A DNA stretch of 13,395 nt from Bacteroidota bacterium (GTDB lineage: Bacteria; Bacteroidota; Bacteroidia; Bacteroidales; Rikenellaceae). This document shows, piece by piece, positions 1-7,200 of the stretch. The stretch lies in the NCBI GenBank assembly GCA_023443765.1, contig JAEZTA010000029.1, positions 1-13,395 of the forward strand, read 5' to 3'. Position 1 is the stretch's first letter. The number at the start of each line of letters is the position of its first letter. A program made the translations under genes and the position numbers. The notes under the pieces were generated by a model that saw only the letters and a program-made list of their open reading frames with translations, searched no databases and was not told the DNA's origin.

Positions 1-330
1 CAGCACCTGGTTGGGGTTGACGGGCTTGATGAGGTAGTCGGCGATCTTCGACCCCACGGCTTTGTCCATGATGTTCTCCTCCTCGCTCTTGGTGACCATG
101 ATCACGGGGGTCGTCGGACGCACCTCCTTGATGCGGGGAAGGGTTTCGAGTCCCGTCATGCCGGGCATCATTTCGTCGAGGATGATCAGGTCGTAGGCTC
201 CTTCGGAGGCCATGTCGATCGCGTCGTATCCGTTGTTGCAGGTGTCCACTTCGTACCCCTTCTGTTGCAGGAAAAGCACGTGGGGTTTGAGCAGTTCGAC
301 TTCGTCGTCGACCCAGAGTATTTTGACCAT
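1..330 (-). CDS. porX: PorX-type response regulator (N-terminal receiver domain, partial)
   Basis: The minus strand reads from an ATG at 328-330 to the window edge, giving 110 codons of a CheY-like receiver domain. Visible residues are the acidic pair D8-D9 (LWVDDE), the phospho-acceptor D52 (LIILDEMMPGMTGL), the switch T80 (VMVTKSEEEN) and the conserved K102 (YLIKPVNPNQ). The wording KSEEE...GSKIADYLIKPVNPNQ is the one I know from Bacteroidota PorX proteins. There the receiver is followed by a helical linker and a PglZ phosphodiesterase-like domain, and the protein controls type IX secretion genes with the kinase PorY and an ECF sigma factor. The PglZ part lies outside the window, so the full identity is inferred. 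The gene is divergent from the DUF418 gene and has its own promoter. It could be another receiver-PglZ regulator not tied to type IX secretion. Confidence 0.8.
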   Translation of the reverse strand, partial: MVKILWVDDEVELLKPHVLFLQQKGYEVDTCNNGYDAIDMASEGAYDLIILDEMMPGMTGLETLPRIKEVRPTTPVIMVTKSEEENIMDKAVGSKIADYLIKPVNPNQVL

Positions 331-354
331 ACCGTTATTCGGATTTAAAGTTTG

Positions 355-385
355 CAAAATTAATGATTTTATCATCAAACGCAAA
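355..385 (-). promoter_or_regulatory. Bacteroidota-type promoter for the porX-like gene
   Basis: Read on the minus strand, TTTG (382-385) is followed after 19 nt by TAATTTTG (355-362). This fits the Bacteroidota housekeeping promoter (-33 TTTG/TTG, 19-21 nt, -7 TAnnTTTG) at every defined position. It would start transcription near 348 and give a leader of under 20 nt before the ATG at 330. The A/T-rich stretch stands out against the GC-rich genes on both sides. Confidence 0.65.
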
Positions 386-399
386 AACTGCGCGGTTTA

Positions 400-431
400 T
401 TGGGCTGCTTACCGATTAAATACTACCTTTA
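400..431 (+). promoter_or_regulatory. Probable promoter for the DUF418 gene
   Basis: TTGG at 400-403 is followed after 20-21 nt by TACCTTTA (424-431), which matches TAnnTTTG at all but the last defined base. The start codon is at 441, so the leader would be almost absent. It lies back to back with the minus-strand promoter at 355-385, so a single regulator bound in 355-431 could affect both genes. Confidence 0.4.
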
Positions 432-440
432 TTCCGAATT

Positions 441-1622
441 ATGACAGAAAAGACTACTCCCATGCTTCGGACCGACAAATCCCGCATCGACGCAGTAGAT
501 GCCCTGCGCGGTTTTGCTGTGATGGCGATCCTGCTGGTACACAGCCTTGAACACTTTATTTTTCCGGTTTATCCGGATTCTTCGCCGGTCTGGCTCGCAG
601 CGCTTGACGACGGTGTGCTCGCCGTCGTGTTCGCCCTTTTCGCCGGCAAAGCCTACGCGATCTTCGCCCTGCTGTTCGGCCTTACCTTCCATTTGCAGTA
701 TGCCGCCCGGCGCAGTCGCGGTGAGGACTTCGGGGGACGCTTCCTCTGGCGGTTGCTGCTGCTGGCGGGTTTCGCCACGTTGAACGCGGCGTTCTTCCCC
801 GCCGGGGACGTGCTGCTGCTGTTCAGCATCGTCGGCGTGGTGCTCTTCCTGGTCCGCCGCCTGAGCGACGGGGTTGTGCTGGCGCTGGCGCTGTTTTTCC
901 TGTTTCAGCCCGTCGAATGGTATCACTGTTTCCGGGCGCTGTCCGATCCGGGATATGCCTTGCCCGACTTCGGGGTCAAGGCTATGTACGACGAAGTGGC
1001 GGCATATACCGGAGCGGGGAACTTCCGGGAGTTCATCACCGGGAATGTCACCCTCGGGCAGAAGGCGAGCCTGCTGTGGGCCGTGAACGCCGGGCGTTAC
1101 AGCCAGACGGCGGGGCTTTTCCTGCTGGGCCTGCTGCTGGGCCGCCGCGGGTTGTTCCTCGATTCGGCGGCGAACACTCGTTTCTGGGTGCGGGTGCTGA
1201 TCGCCGGAGCCGTGGCTTTCGTGCCGCTTCAGGCCCTGCACGGGCTTTTCGGCGACGCTACGGCGGCCCGCATGGCCGGAACGGTGCTGGATATGTGGCA
1301 GAAGTTCGCCTTCACGGCCGTACTCGTGGCTTCGTTCCTCCTGCTTTACCGTACGGTGCGCTTCCGCCGGGTGACCGACGGCCTGCGTTTTTATGGTCGC
1401 ATGAGCCTTACCAATTACATTACGCAGTCCGTCGCCGGGGCGCTGATCTTCTTTCCGTTCGGCCTCGGTCTGGCTTCCTGCTGCGGGTATACGCTGAGCC
1501 TCGTTATCGGGCTCGGGGTCTTCGTATTGCAGGTGGCGTTCTGTCGCTGGTGGCTGCGCAGCCACCGGCAGGGACCGCTGGAAAGCCTCTGGCACCGCCT
1601 GACATGGCTGGGCTCGAAATAA
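441..1622 (+). CDS. DUF418 (YeiB-like) multipass membrane protein
   Basis: The 393-residue product is strongly hydrophobic, with about ten likely membrane segments. It starts with RIDAVDALRGFAVMAILLVH (residues 15-34), an opening shared by DUF418/YeiB and acyltransferase-3-like proteins. Near residue 318 it has YGRMSLTNYITQS, and close to the C-terminus GPLESLWHRLTWL; both are hallmarks of the DUF418 domain. The family sits in the inner membrane. Its substrate is not established; a role in acyl-group transfer or small-molecule transport is only suggested by distant similarity. The length is normal for the family. Translation starts at ATG 441, although the internal ATG at codon 8 is also possible. 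No neighbour suggests a pathway, and the gene looks monocistronic. Confidence 0.85.
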   Translation: MTEKTTPMLRTDKSRIDAVDALRGFAVMAILLVHSLEHFIFPVYPDSSPVWLAALDDGVLAVVFALFAGKAYAIFALLFGLTFHLQYAARRSRGEDFGGRFLWRLLLLAGFATLNAAFFPAGDVLLLFSIVGVVLFLVRRLSDGVVLALALFFLFQPVEWYHCFRALSDPGYALPDFGVKAMYDEVAAYTGAGNFREFITGNVTLGQKASLLWAVNAGRYSQTAGLFLLGLLLGRRGLFLDSAANTRFWVRVLIAGAVAFVPLQALHGLFGDATAARMAGTVLDMWQKFAFTAVLVASFLLLYRTVRFRRVTDGLRFYGRMSLTNYITQSVAGALIFFPFGLGLASCCGYTLSLVIGLGVFVLQVAFCRWWLRSHRQGPLESLWHRLTWLGSK

Positions 1623-1646
1623 GTATTTATCCGCCTTGTAGTCTTA

Positions 1647-1689
1647 TTATTGGATGCATTTCTGGCAGGCGTTTTGCTCCTCCCAATAA
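1647..1689 (+). terminator. Weak inverted repeat after the DUF418 gene
   Basis: TTATTGG (1647-1653) and CCAATAA (1683-1689) form a 7-bp stem with a 29-nt loop, 25 nt after the DUF418 stop codon. There is no strong T-tract, so it is at best a weak terminator. A small GC hairpin (CGGG-TTTTG-CCCG, 1721-1733) follows. Apart from these and the HU promoter I see nothing in the 262-bp gap. Confidence 0.25.
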
Positions 1690-1806
1690 ACAACTGATAT
1701 AGAATATTTTAATTTTTATGCGGGTTTTGCCCGATATTTGTTATCACGTTGTGAACCTGCAAACTACGCCGCCGCCGGAAAAAAGGTGAAAAAAAAATGC
1801 CGATTG

Positions 1807-1837
1807 TTGGCGGATATGTAAATAAAGCGTATATTTG
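1807..1837 (+). promoter_or_regulatory. Bacteroidota-type promoter for the HU gene
   Basis: TTG at 1807-1809 is followed after 20 nt by TATATTTG (1830-1837), a perfect TAnnTTTG box. Transcription would begin near 1844 and give a leader of about 40 nt, A/T-rich just before the ATG (AATATAAACATG). This is the usual arrangement for strongly expressed Bacteroidota genes that do not use a Shine-Dalgarno sequence. Confidence 0.75.
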
Positions 1838-1884
1838 CAGTCCAAATCACTTGGGATGAACTTAATTTTAAATACAATATAAAC

Positions 1885-2157
1885 ATGACAAAGGCAGATA
1901 TCGTAAGCGAAATCGCTAAGAGCACCGGCGTTGAGAAGGTGCAGGTGCAGGCTATCGTCGAGGCTTTCATGGACAGCATCAAGACGTCGCTCACCCAGAA
2001 GAACAACGTGTATCTCCGTGGCTTCGGCAGCTTCATCGTGAAGAAGCGCGCCAAGAAGGTTGCCCGCAACATTTCGAAGAACACGACGATTACCATTCCC
2101 GAGCACAACATCCCCGCTTTCAAGCCCGCCAAGAGCTTCGCGGCGAAGGTGAAATAA
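1885..2157 (+). CDS. HU-family DNA-binding protein
   Basis: This 90-residue protein is full length for HU/IHF. The N-terminal dimerising helices (residues 1-40, MTKADIVSEIAKSTGVEKVQ) are followed by the conserved turn GFGSF (46-50) and the DNA-grasping arm with ARNISKNTTITIPEHN, then the closing AFKPAKSF. It bends and compacts DNA as a dimer in the nucleoid. In classic HU the arm tip carries an intercalating proline (RNPxTG); here the corresponding position is isoleucine (RNIS), with another proline a few residues later (IPEHNIP). From memory this variant is common in Bacteroidota. The gene has a perfect promoter. A 34-nt gap leads to the tiny basic protein gene, and the two are probably co-transcribed. 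Confidence 0.95.
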   Translation: MTKADIVSEIAKSTGVEKVQVQAIVEAFMDSIKTSLTQKNNVYLRGFGSFIVKKRAKKVARNISKNTTITIPEHNIPAFKPAKSFAAKVK

Positions 2158-2191
2158 CGGATAAATCAAGAACCTCTAAAATTTAAGGACT

Positions 2192-2281
2192 ATGCCAAAC
2201 GGAAAGAAGCATAAGCGTCACAAGATGGCTACCCACAAGCGGAAAAAACGTCTTCGTAAGAACCGCCATAAGAAAAAGTAG
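2192..2281 (+). CDS. 29-residue highly basic protein, probably ribosomal (bS22/mS38-like, AURKAIP1/COX24 type)
   Basis: ATG at 2192 opens a 29-codon frame ending TAG at 2279-2281. It contains 11 Lys, 5 Arg and 4 His, so 20 of 29 residues are basic; the core reads HKMATHKRKKRLRKNRHKKK. I recognise this as a short protein found across Bacteroidota. The pattern K-M-x-x-H-K-R-K-K-R-L-R-K resembles the AURKAIP1/COX24 domain of mitochondrial mS38 and the actinobacterial small-subunit protein bS22. A structural protein that threads into rRNA is therefore the best guess, from composition and motif only. It sits between HU and RNase E/G, 34 nt after the HU stop and just before a terminator-like hairpin. 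Such a small gene is easily missed by gene callers. Confidence 0.75.
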   Translation: MPNGKKHKRHKMATHKRKKRLRKNRHKKK

Positions 2282-2283
2282 GG

Positions 2284-2299
2284 TAGCACCTTCGTGCTA
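2284..2299 (+). other. Perfect small hairpin just after the basic-protein gene
   Basis: TAGCAC (2284-2289) and GTGCTA (2294-2299) pair perfectly around the tetraloop CTTC, three bases after the stop codon. It may protect the 3' end of the HU/basic-protein message or form the first part of a two-hairpin terminator with 2308-2343. Confidence 0.45.
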
Positions 2300-2307
2300 A
2301 CGATAGA

Positions 2308-2343
2308 TAAAGCTAAAGGGGCCCAGGGGTTCTTTTAGCTTTA
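2308..2343 (+). terminator. Probable terminator of the HU/basic-protein transcript
   Basis: TAAAGCTAAA (2308-2317) and TTTAGCTTTA (2334-2343) form a perfect 10-bp stem. It can be extended inwards by G-C and G-U pairs through the GGGG run at 2318-2321. There is no classical T-tract after it. Being symmetrical, it could act in both directions or as an mRNA stabiliser. Confidence 0.5.
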
Positions 2344-2542
2344 CCTGTTTTCGGGTTTCTAATTTTTCGGGCGGTTTTTCCGCCTCCTTCGCAGGCTTTC
2401 CGACGCCGGGTTTCTGCGGTCCGCCGGCCTTCATCCGGCATCCATTTTCCCTTTGGAGTTCGTCGCCACTTCACAGCAAAATGCGGCTCAGTACTAATTT
2501 CAGCATACCGCGCCCGGCTCCCCGGTGCGCGACACACGATAG
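2344..2542 (+). promoter_or_regulatory. Structured, GC-rich leader of the RNase E/G gene
   Basis: This 199-nt stretch holds no gene but three clean hairpins: GGCGG-5-CCGCC (2370-2384), GCCGG-7-CCGGC (2423-2439) and, 11 nt before the start codon, CGCGCCCGG-CTCC-CCGGTGCGCG (2509-2531; nine pairs with one bulged T at 2526). I do not see a convincing TAnnTTTG promoter; TAATTTTT at 2360-2367 lacks a good -33 partner. Since RNase E of E. coli controls its own message through hairpins in its leader, an analogous role is possible here, but that is inference. Confidence 0.4.
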
Positions 2543-4093
2543 ATGAACAGAGAATTAATCGTAAACGTAAACCCGACCGAGATATCGATCGCCATGTGCG
2601 AGGATAAGGTGCTCGTCGAGCTCAACAAAGAGCAGTGCCAGACGGGGTTCGCCGTGGGGGATATCTACCTCGGGAAGGTTCGCAAGATCATGCCGGGTCT
2701 GAACGCGGCATTCGTCAACATAGGGCACGAGAAAGATGCCTTTATCCACTACCTCGACCTGGGGCCGCAATTCCCCTCGTTGCAGAAACTCGTCGCCTCG
2801 CAGCAGCCCGGAAAACGGGGGCTGAGGGTCGAGAGCATGAAGCTCGAAGCGGCTGTCGAGAAGACCGGGAAGATCGGCGAATACCTCCAGGTGGGGCAGC
2901 AGATCATGGTCCAGGTGGCCAAGGAGGCCATTTCGACCAAAGGACCGCGCCTGACGGCCGACATTTCGCTGGCCGGCCGCAACGTCGTGCTGGTTCCCTT
3001 CACCTCGAAGGTTTTCCTCTCGCAGAAAATCCGTTCGACGGACGAGAAAAAGCGCCTGAAGCGTATCGCTGCGGCGGTGCTGCCGAAGAATTTCGGCGTC
3101 ATCATCCGCACGGCGGCCATGGAGGCCAAGGACGAGGATATCGAGCACGACATCCAGACCCAGATCGACCGCTGGCGCAAGACCTGCGCGGCGATCAAGA
3201 AAAGCACCGCCCCTTCGCAGTTGATGAGCGAGATGAACCGTGCCAATACGATCATCCGCGACTCGCTGAACGGCTCCTTCTCGCAGATCGCCGTCGACGA
3301 CGAGGCGATGTACGAGGAGATTCGCGGTTACATCCGCCAGATCGACCCGGAGAAGGAGAAGATCGTCAAGATGTACAAGGGCAATGTGCCCATTTTCGAT
3401 AACTTCGACATTTCGAAGCAGATCAAGTCGCTGTTTGCCAAGTACGTGTCGCTCAAGCGCGGCGCCTACCTGATCATCGAACACACCGAGGCCATGAACG
3501 TCATCGACGTGAACTCGGGCAACCGCACCAAAGCCGAGGACAACCAGGAGCAGACCGCCATGGATGTGAACCTCGCTGCGGCGAAGGAGATCGCCCGCCA
3601 GTTGCGCCTGCGCGATCTGGGCGGTATCGTCATCATCGACTTCATCGATCTGCACAAGGCGCAGAACAAGCAGGCGCTGTTCGACGAAATGGTGAAACTG
3701 ATGGCCGACGACAAGGCCAAGCACACCGTGCTGCCGCTCACGAAATTCGGCCTGATGCAGATTACCCGCCAGCGGGTGCGTCCCGTGGCCGTCGAGAGTG
3801 TTTCGGACGTTTGCCCGACGTGTAACGGTACGGGTAAGATCGAACCCACGGTGCTGCTCGACAAGAAGATCGAGAACCAGATTTCGTTCCTCACGCAGGA
3901 CCGCGGCCAGAAGTTCATCAAACTGGTCGTCAGTCCTTATGTGGCGGCATTCCTCCGCAAGGGCCTCTGGTCGCTGCGCCGCCGCTGGGAGTGGAAATAC
4001 AAGGTGCATTTGCAGATTGCCGAGGACCAGAGCGTCGGCATCGTGGAGGTGCATTATCACGATAAGAAGGATAACGATTTAATCAATAAGTGA
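2543..4093 (+). CDS. rng: Ribonuclease E/G family endoribonuclease
   Basis: The 516-residue protein matches RNase G and the catalytic half of RNase E. In order it has an N-terminal beta strand and S1 domain (about 35-130; GKVRKIMPGLNAAFVNIGHE is typical), the 5'-sensor/RNase H-like region, and the DNase I-like catalytic core. The metal-binding aspartates are D322 (NVIDVNSGNRTK) and D366 (VIIDFID), corresponding to D303 and D346 of E. coli RNase E. The zinc-link cysteines are C424 and C427 (CPTCNGTG). The long C-terminal degradosome scaffold of RNase E is absent, so it is of RNase G length. It would cleave single-stranded, 5'-monophosphorylated RNA in mRNA decay and rRNA maturation in the cytoplasm. 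The start at ATG 2543 directly follows a GC hairpin. Proximity to HU and the small basic protein is a recurrent Bacteroidales arrangement, from memory. Confidence 0.95.
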   Translation: MNRELIVNVNPTEISIAMCEDKVLVELNKEQCQTGFAVGDIYLGKVRKIMPGLNAAFVNIGHEKDAFIHYLDLGPQFPSLQKLVASQQPGKRGLRVESMKLEAAVEKTGKIGEYLQVGQQIMVQVAKEAISTKGPRLTADISLAGRNVVLVPFTSKVFLSQKIRSTDEKKRLKRIAAAVLPKNFGVIIRTAAMEAKDEDIEHDIQTQIDRWRKTCAAIKKSTAPSQLMSEMNRANTIIRDSLNGSFSQIAVDDEAMYEEIRGYIRQIDPEKEKIVKMYKGNVPIFDNFDISKQIKSLFAKYVSLKRGAYLIIEHTEAMNVIDVNSGNRTKAEDNQEQTAMDVNLAAAKEIARQLRLRDLGGIVIIDFIDLHKAQNKQALFDEMVKLMADDKAKHTVLPLTKFGLMQITRQRVRPVAVESVSDVCPTCNGTGKIEPTVLLDKKIENQISFLTQDRGQKFIKLVVSPYVAAFLRKGLWSLRRRWEWKYKVHLQIAEDQSVGIVEVHYHDKKDNDLINK

Positions 4094-4096
4094 TTA

Positions 4097-4202
4097 ATTC
4101 ATAATTCAAAATTCACAATTCAAAATCAGGAGCGATTCCTTCTTCGTCAATTGTTCCGGGTGATTTTTCGATTATGAATTATGAAATCTTAATTTTTAAT
4201 TG
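4097..4202. repeat. A/T-rich inverted array of 7-nt repeats (MITE/REP-like) between rng and mfd
   Basis: The left arm has four tandem heptads of the form ATTCANA (ATTCATA, ATTCAAA, ATTCACA, ATTCAAA; 4097-4124). The right arm, read on the other strand from 4202 back to about 4171, repeats the same phase (ATTAAAA, ATTAAGA, TTTCATA, ATTCATA). The arms share a perfect 11-bp inverted repeat, TTCATAATTCA (4098-4108) with TGAATTATGAA (4175-4185), around a GC-richer centre. Composition is sharply different from the flanking genes, and it begins within five bases of the rng stop. I recall similar ATTCATA-type intergenic repeats in several bacterial genomes. The right arm reaches the mfd start. Confidence 0.6.
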
Positions 4203-4205
4203 CTC

Positions 4206-7200
4206 ATGACCGCCCGCGAGCAACTGGCGCAGTTCGCTGCCGGGTCGAAAGCCCTCGGCAAACTGTGCCGCGAATACAAAAACAGGAGTGCTACCGTCCA
4301 CCTCGAAGAGCTGGTCGGCGGTGCTCTTTCGTTTTATGCCGCAGCCGCCGTGGCGCAATCCGGGGGTGTGCATGTCTTCGTGGCTGAGGACCGCGATGCC
4401 GCCGCCTACCTGCTCAACGACTTCTATAACCTGCTGGACGAGAAGCAGGTTTACTTTTTCCCCTCGTCCTACAAGCGTTCGGCGGCTTACGGCGCCGAGG
4501 ATGCGCAGGGCGTCGTACAGCGCACGGCGACGATGCATGCCGTGCGGGGTTTTGCCGCAAAGAGCCACATGGTGGTCTGCACCTACCCGGAGGCACTGGC
4601 CGAGCGGGTCGCCGACGCCGAGGCCCTGCAACGGGAGACAATCACGGTAAAGGTCGGGGATAAAATTTCGATCGAGGTGCTCGAACAGGCGCTTGTCGAC
4701 GCGGCTTTCACGCGCGTCGATTTCGTCTACGAACCCGGCCAGTACTCGGTGCGCGGCGGTATCGTCGATGTCTTCTCCTTCTCGGAGAGCAAGCCCTACC
4801 GACTCGATTTCTTCGGCGACGAGGTCGACTCGATCCGCCGGTTCAACATTTCGAGCCAGCTTTCGTCGGACAAGCTCGACCGCGTGGAGATCATTCCCGA
4901 CCTGAACGCCGGGATTCCCGCCTCGGCGAAGGTCTCCTTCGCTCAGTTCGCGGGCGCGGACGTTTCCTATTGGTTTTACGATGCCGATTTCGTGCTGCGG
5001 AGGGTCAACGACATTCGCCGCAAGACGCTTTCGGACATGGAGCATCCCGAGGAGATCGACTCGCTGCTGACCAGCCGCAATTCGCTGCTGGCCGATTTGG
5101 CCGAATGCCGGATTTTCGTCCTGCGCGACAACCTCCCGGAACGGCCTGCAGTGGCTACGGTGAAGTTTGCGACATCGCCGCAGCCGAAATTCAACAAGAA
5201 TTTCGAGATGCTGGCCGACGACATGATCCGCAATGCGCTGCGGGGGTACGATACCTATATACTTTCGGAGAACAAGGCGCAGGTCGAGCGTCTCGAAAAT
5301 ATTTTCCACCAGATCGGCCGCGGGCAGGCTGTCGTGCGGTCGCTGTCGGTGACGCTGCACGAAGGCTTCGTGGACAACGACCTGAAACTGTGCCTCTACA
5401 CCGACCACCAGATTTTCGACCGTTACCAGCGTTACCGCATCAACGGCGAGATCCGGCGCGACGAGCAGATGACCGTCGCCGAGCTCAACCAGCTGCGTCC
5501 GGGCGATTACGTGGTGCATATCGACCACGGTGTGGGCCGCTTCGACGGGCTGGTGAAGATCAACGAGAACGGCAAGTCGCACGAGGCGATCAAGCTGGTT
5601 TACAAGGACGGCGACGTGTTGTTCGTCAACGTCCACTCGCTCCACCGCATTTCGCGTTATAAGTCGGGTGACGGCGAGCCGCCGAAGGTCTACAAACTGG
5701 GCAACGGGGCCTGGCAGAAACTCAAGAACGCCACCAAGAAGGCCGTCAAGGATATTTCGCGCGAGCTGATCGCCCTCTATGCCAAACGCAAGGCCTCGAA
5801 GGGGTTTGCCTTCTCGCACGACAGCTATTTGCAGCACGAACTGGAGGCTTCGTTCCGCTGGGAGGACACTCCCGACCAGCAGTCGGCCACGGCGGCCGTC
5901 AAGAAGGACATGGAGTCGGACCAGCCGATGGACCGGCTGGTGTGCGGCGACGTGGGCTTCGGAAAGACCGAGGTGGCGATCCGCGCGGCGTTCAAAGCGG
6001 CCGTCGACGGCAAGCAGGTCGCCGTGCTGGTTCCGACGACGATCCTCGCATTGCAGCACTACCGCTCCTTCACCGAACGCCTGCGCGATTTTCCCGTGCG
6101 CGTGGAGTATATCAACCGTACGAAGTCGGCCAAAGAGGTCAACCGCATCCGCGAGGAGCTGGCTTCGGGCCGGATCGACATCCTGATCGGCACGCACAAG
6201 ATGCTGGGCAAGCAGATCGTTTTCCGCGACCTGGGGCTGCTCGTCATCGACGAGGAGCAGAAATTCGGCGTTGCGGCCAAGGAGAAACTCACGCAGATGA
6301 GCGTCTCGGTCGACACGCTGACGCTCACAGCCACGCCTATTCCGCGTACGTTGCAATTTTCGCTGATGGGTTCCCGCGACCTCTCCGTCATCTCGACCCC
6401 GCCGCCCAACCGCCAGCCGATCCTCACCGAGTCGCATGTTTTCTCGGAGGAGATCATCCGCGACGCCATCGAGGCGGAACTCGCGCGCGGCGGACAGGTC
6501 TACTTCGTTCACAACCGCGTCGAGGACCTGCTGACGTTGCAGGGGCTGATCACGCGCCTCTGCCCGAAGGCCCGCGTGGCCGTGGGGCATGGCAAGATGC
6601 CCGCCGAGCAGTTGGAAAAACTCATCATGGACTTCATCTACGGGGAGTTCGACGTGCTGATCTCGACGACCATTGTCGAGAACGGCATCGACATCCCCAA
6701 TGCCAATACGATCATCGTCGACAATGCGCAGAACTTCGGCCTGAGCGACCTGCATCAGTTGCGCGGCCGCGTGGGGCGTTCGAACCAGAAAGCCTACTGT
6801 TACTTGCTCTCGCCGCCCGAAGAACTGCTCTCGTCCGATGCACGGCGCCGCCTGAGAGCCATCGAGGAGTTCTCGGACCTGGGTTCCGGGTTCAATATCG
6901 CCATGCAGGACCTGGACATCCGCGGTGCGGGCAACCTGCTGGGGGCCGAGCAGAGCGGATTCATCGCCGACATCGGTTTCGAGACCTACCAGAAGATCAT
7001 GAACGAGGCCGTCGCCGAACTGCGCGCCGAGGGGCTGCACGTCCCCGGCCTGAGCGACGACGAGCAGGAGGTCGTGGAACAGATGCGTTTCATCGACGAC
7101 GCGCACATCGACATCGAGGTCGAAGCGGCGCTGCCCGACGCTTATGTGGCTCAGCAGGCCGAGCGTCTGAAACTCTACCGCGAACTCGACTCCACGAAGG

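Noticed and set aside
1740..1756. Imperfect palindrome GTTATCACGTTGTGAAC upstream of HU as an operator.
   Set aside because: Only 3+3 paired bases with a two-base bulge; too weak to call without other copies.
2555..4060. A 501-codon minus-strand frame opposite the RNase E/G gene, and similar frames opposite the barrel, TPR and lptC-CNNM genes.
   Set aside because: Same cause: shadow frames of GC-rich genes. No plausible promoter, start context or protein motif supports them.
4200..4205. TTG at 4200 as the start of mfd, two codons upstream of the ATG.
   Set aside because: It lies in the arm of the A/T-rich repeat, and the ATG at 4206 is a better codon with normal family length. The difference is only two residues, so it cannot be excluded.
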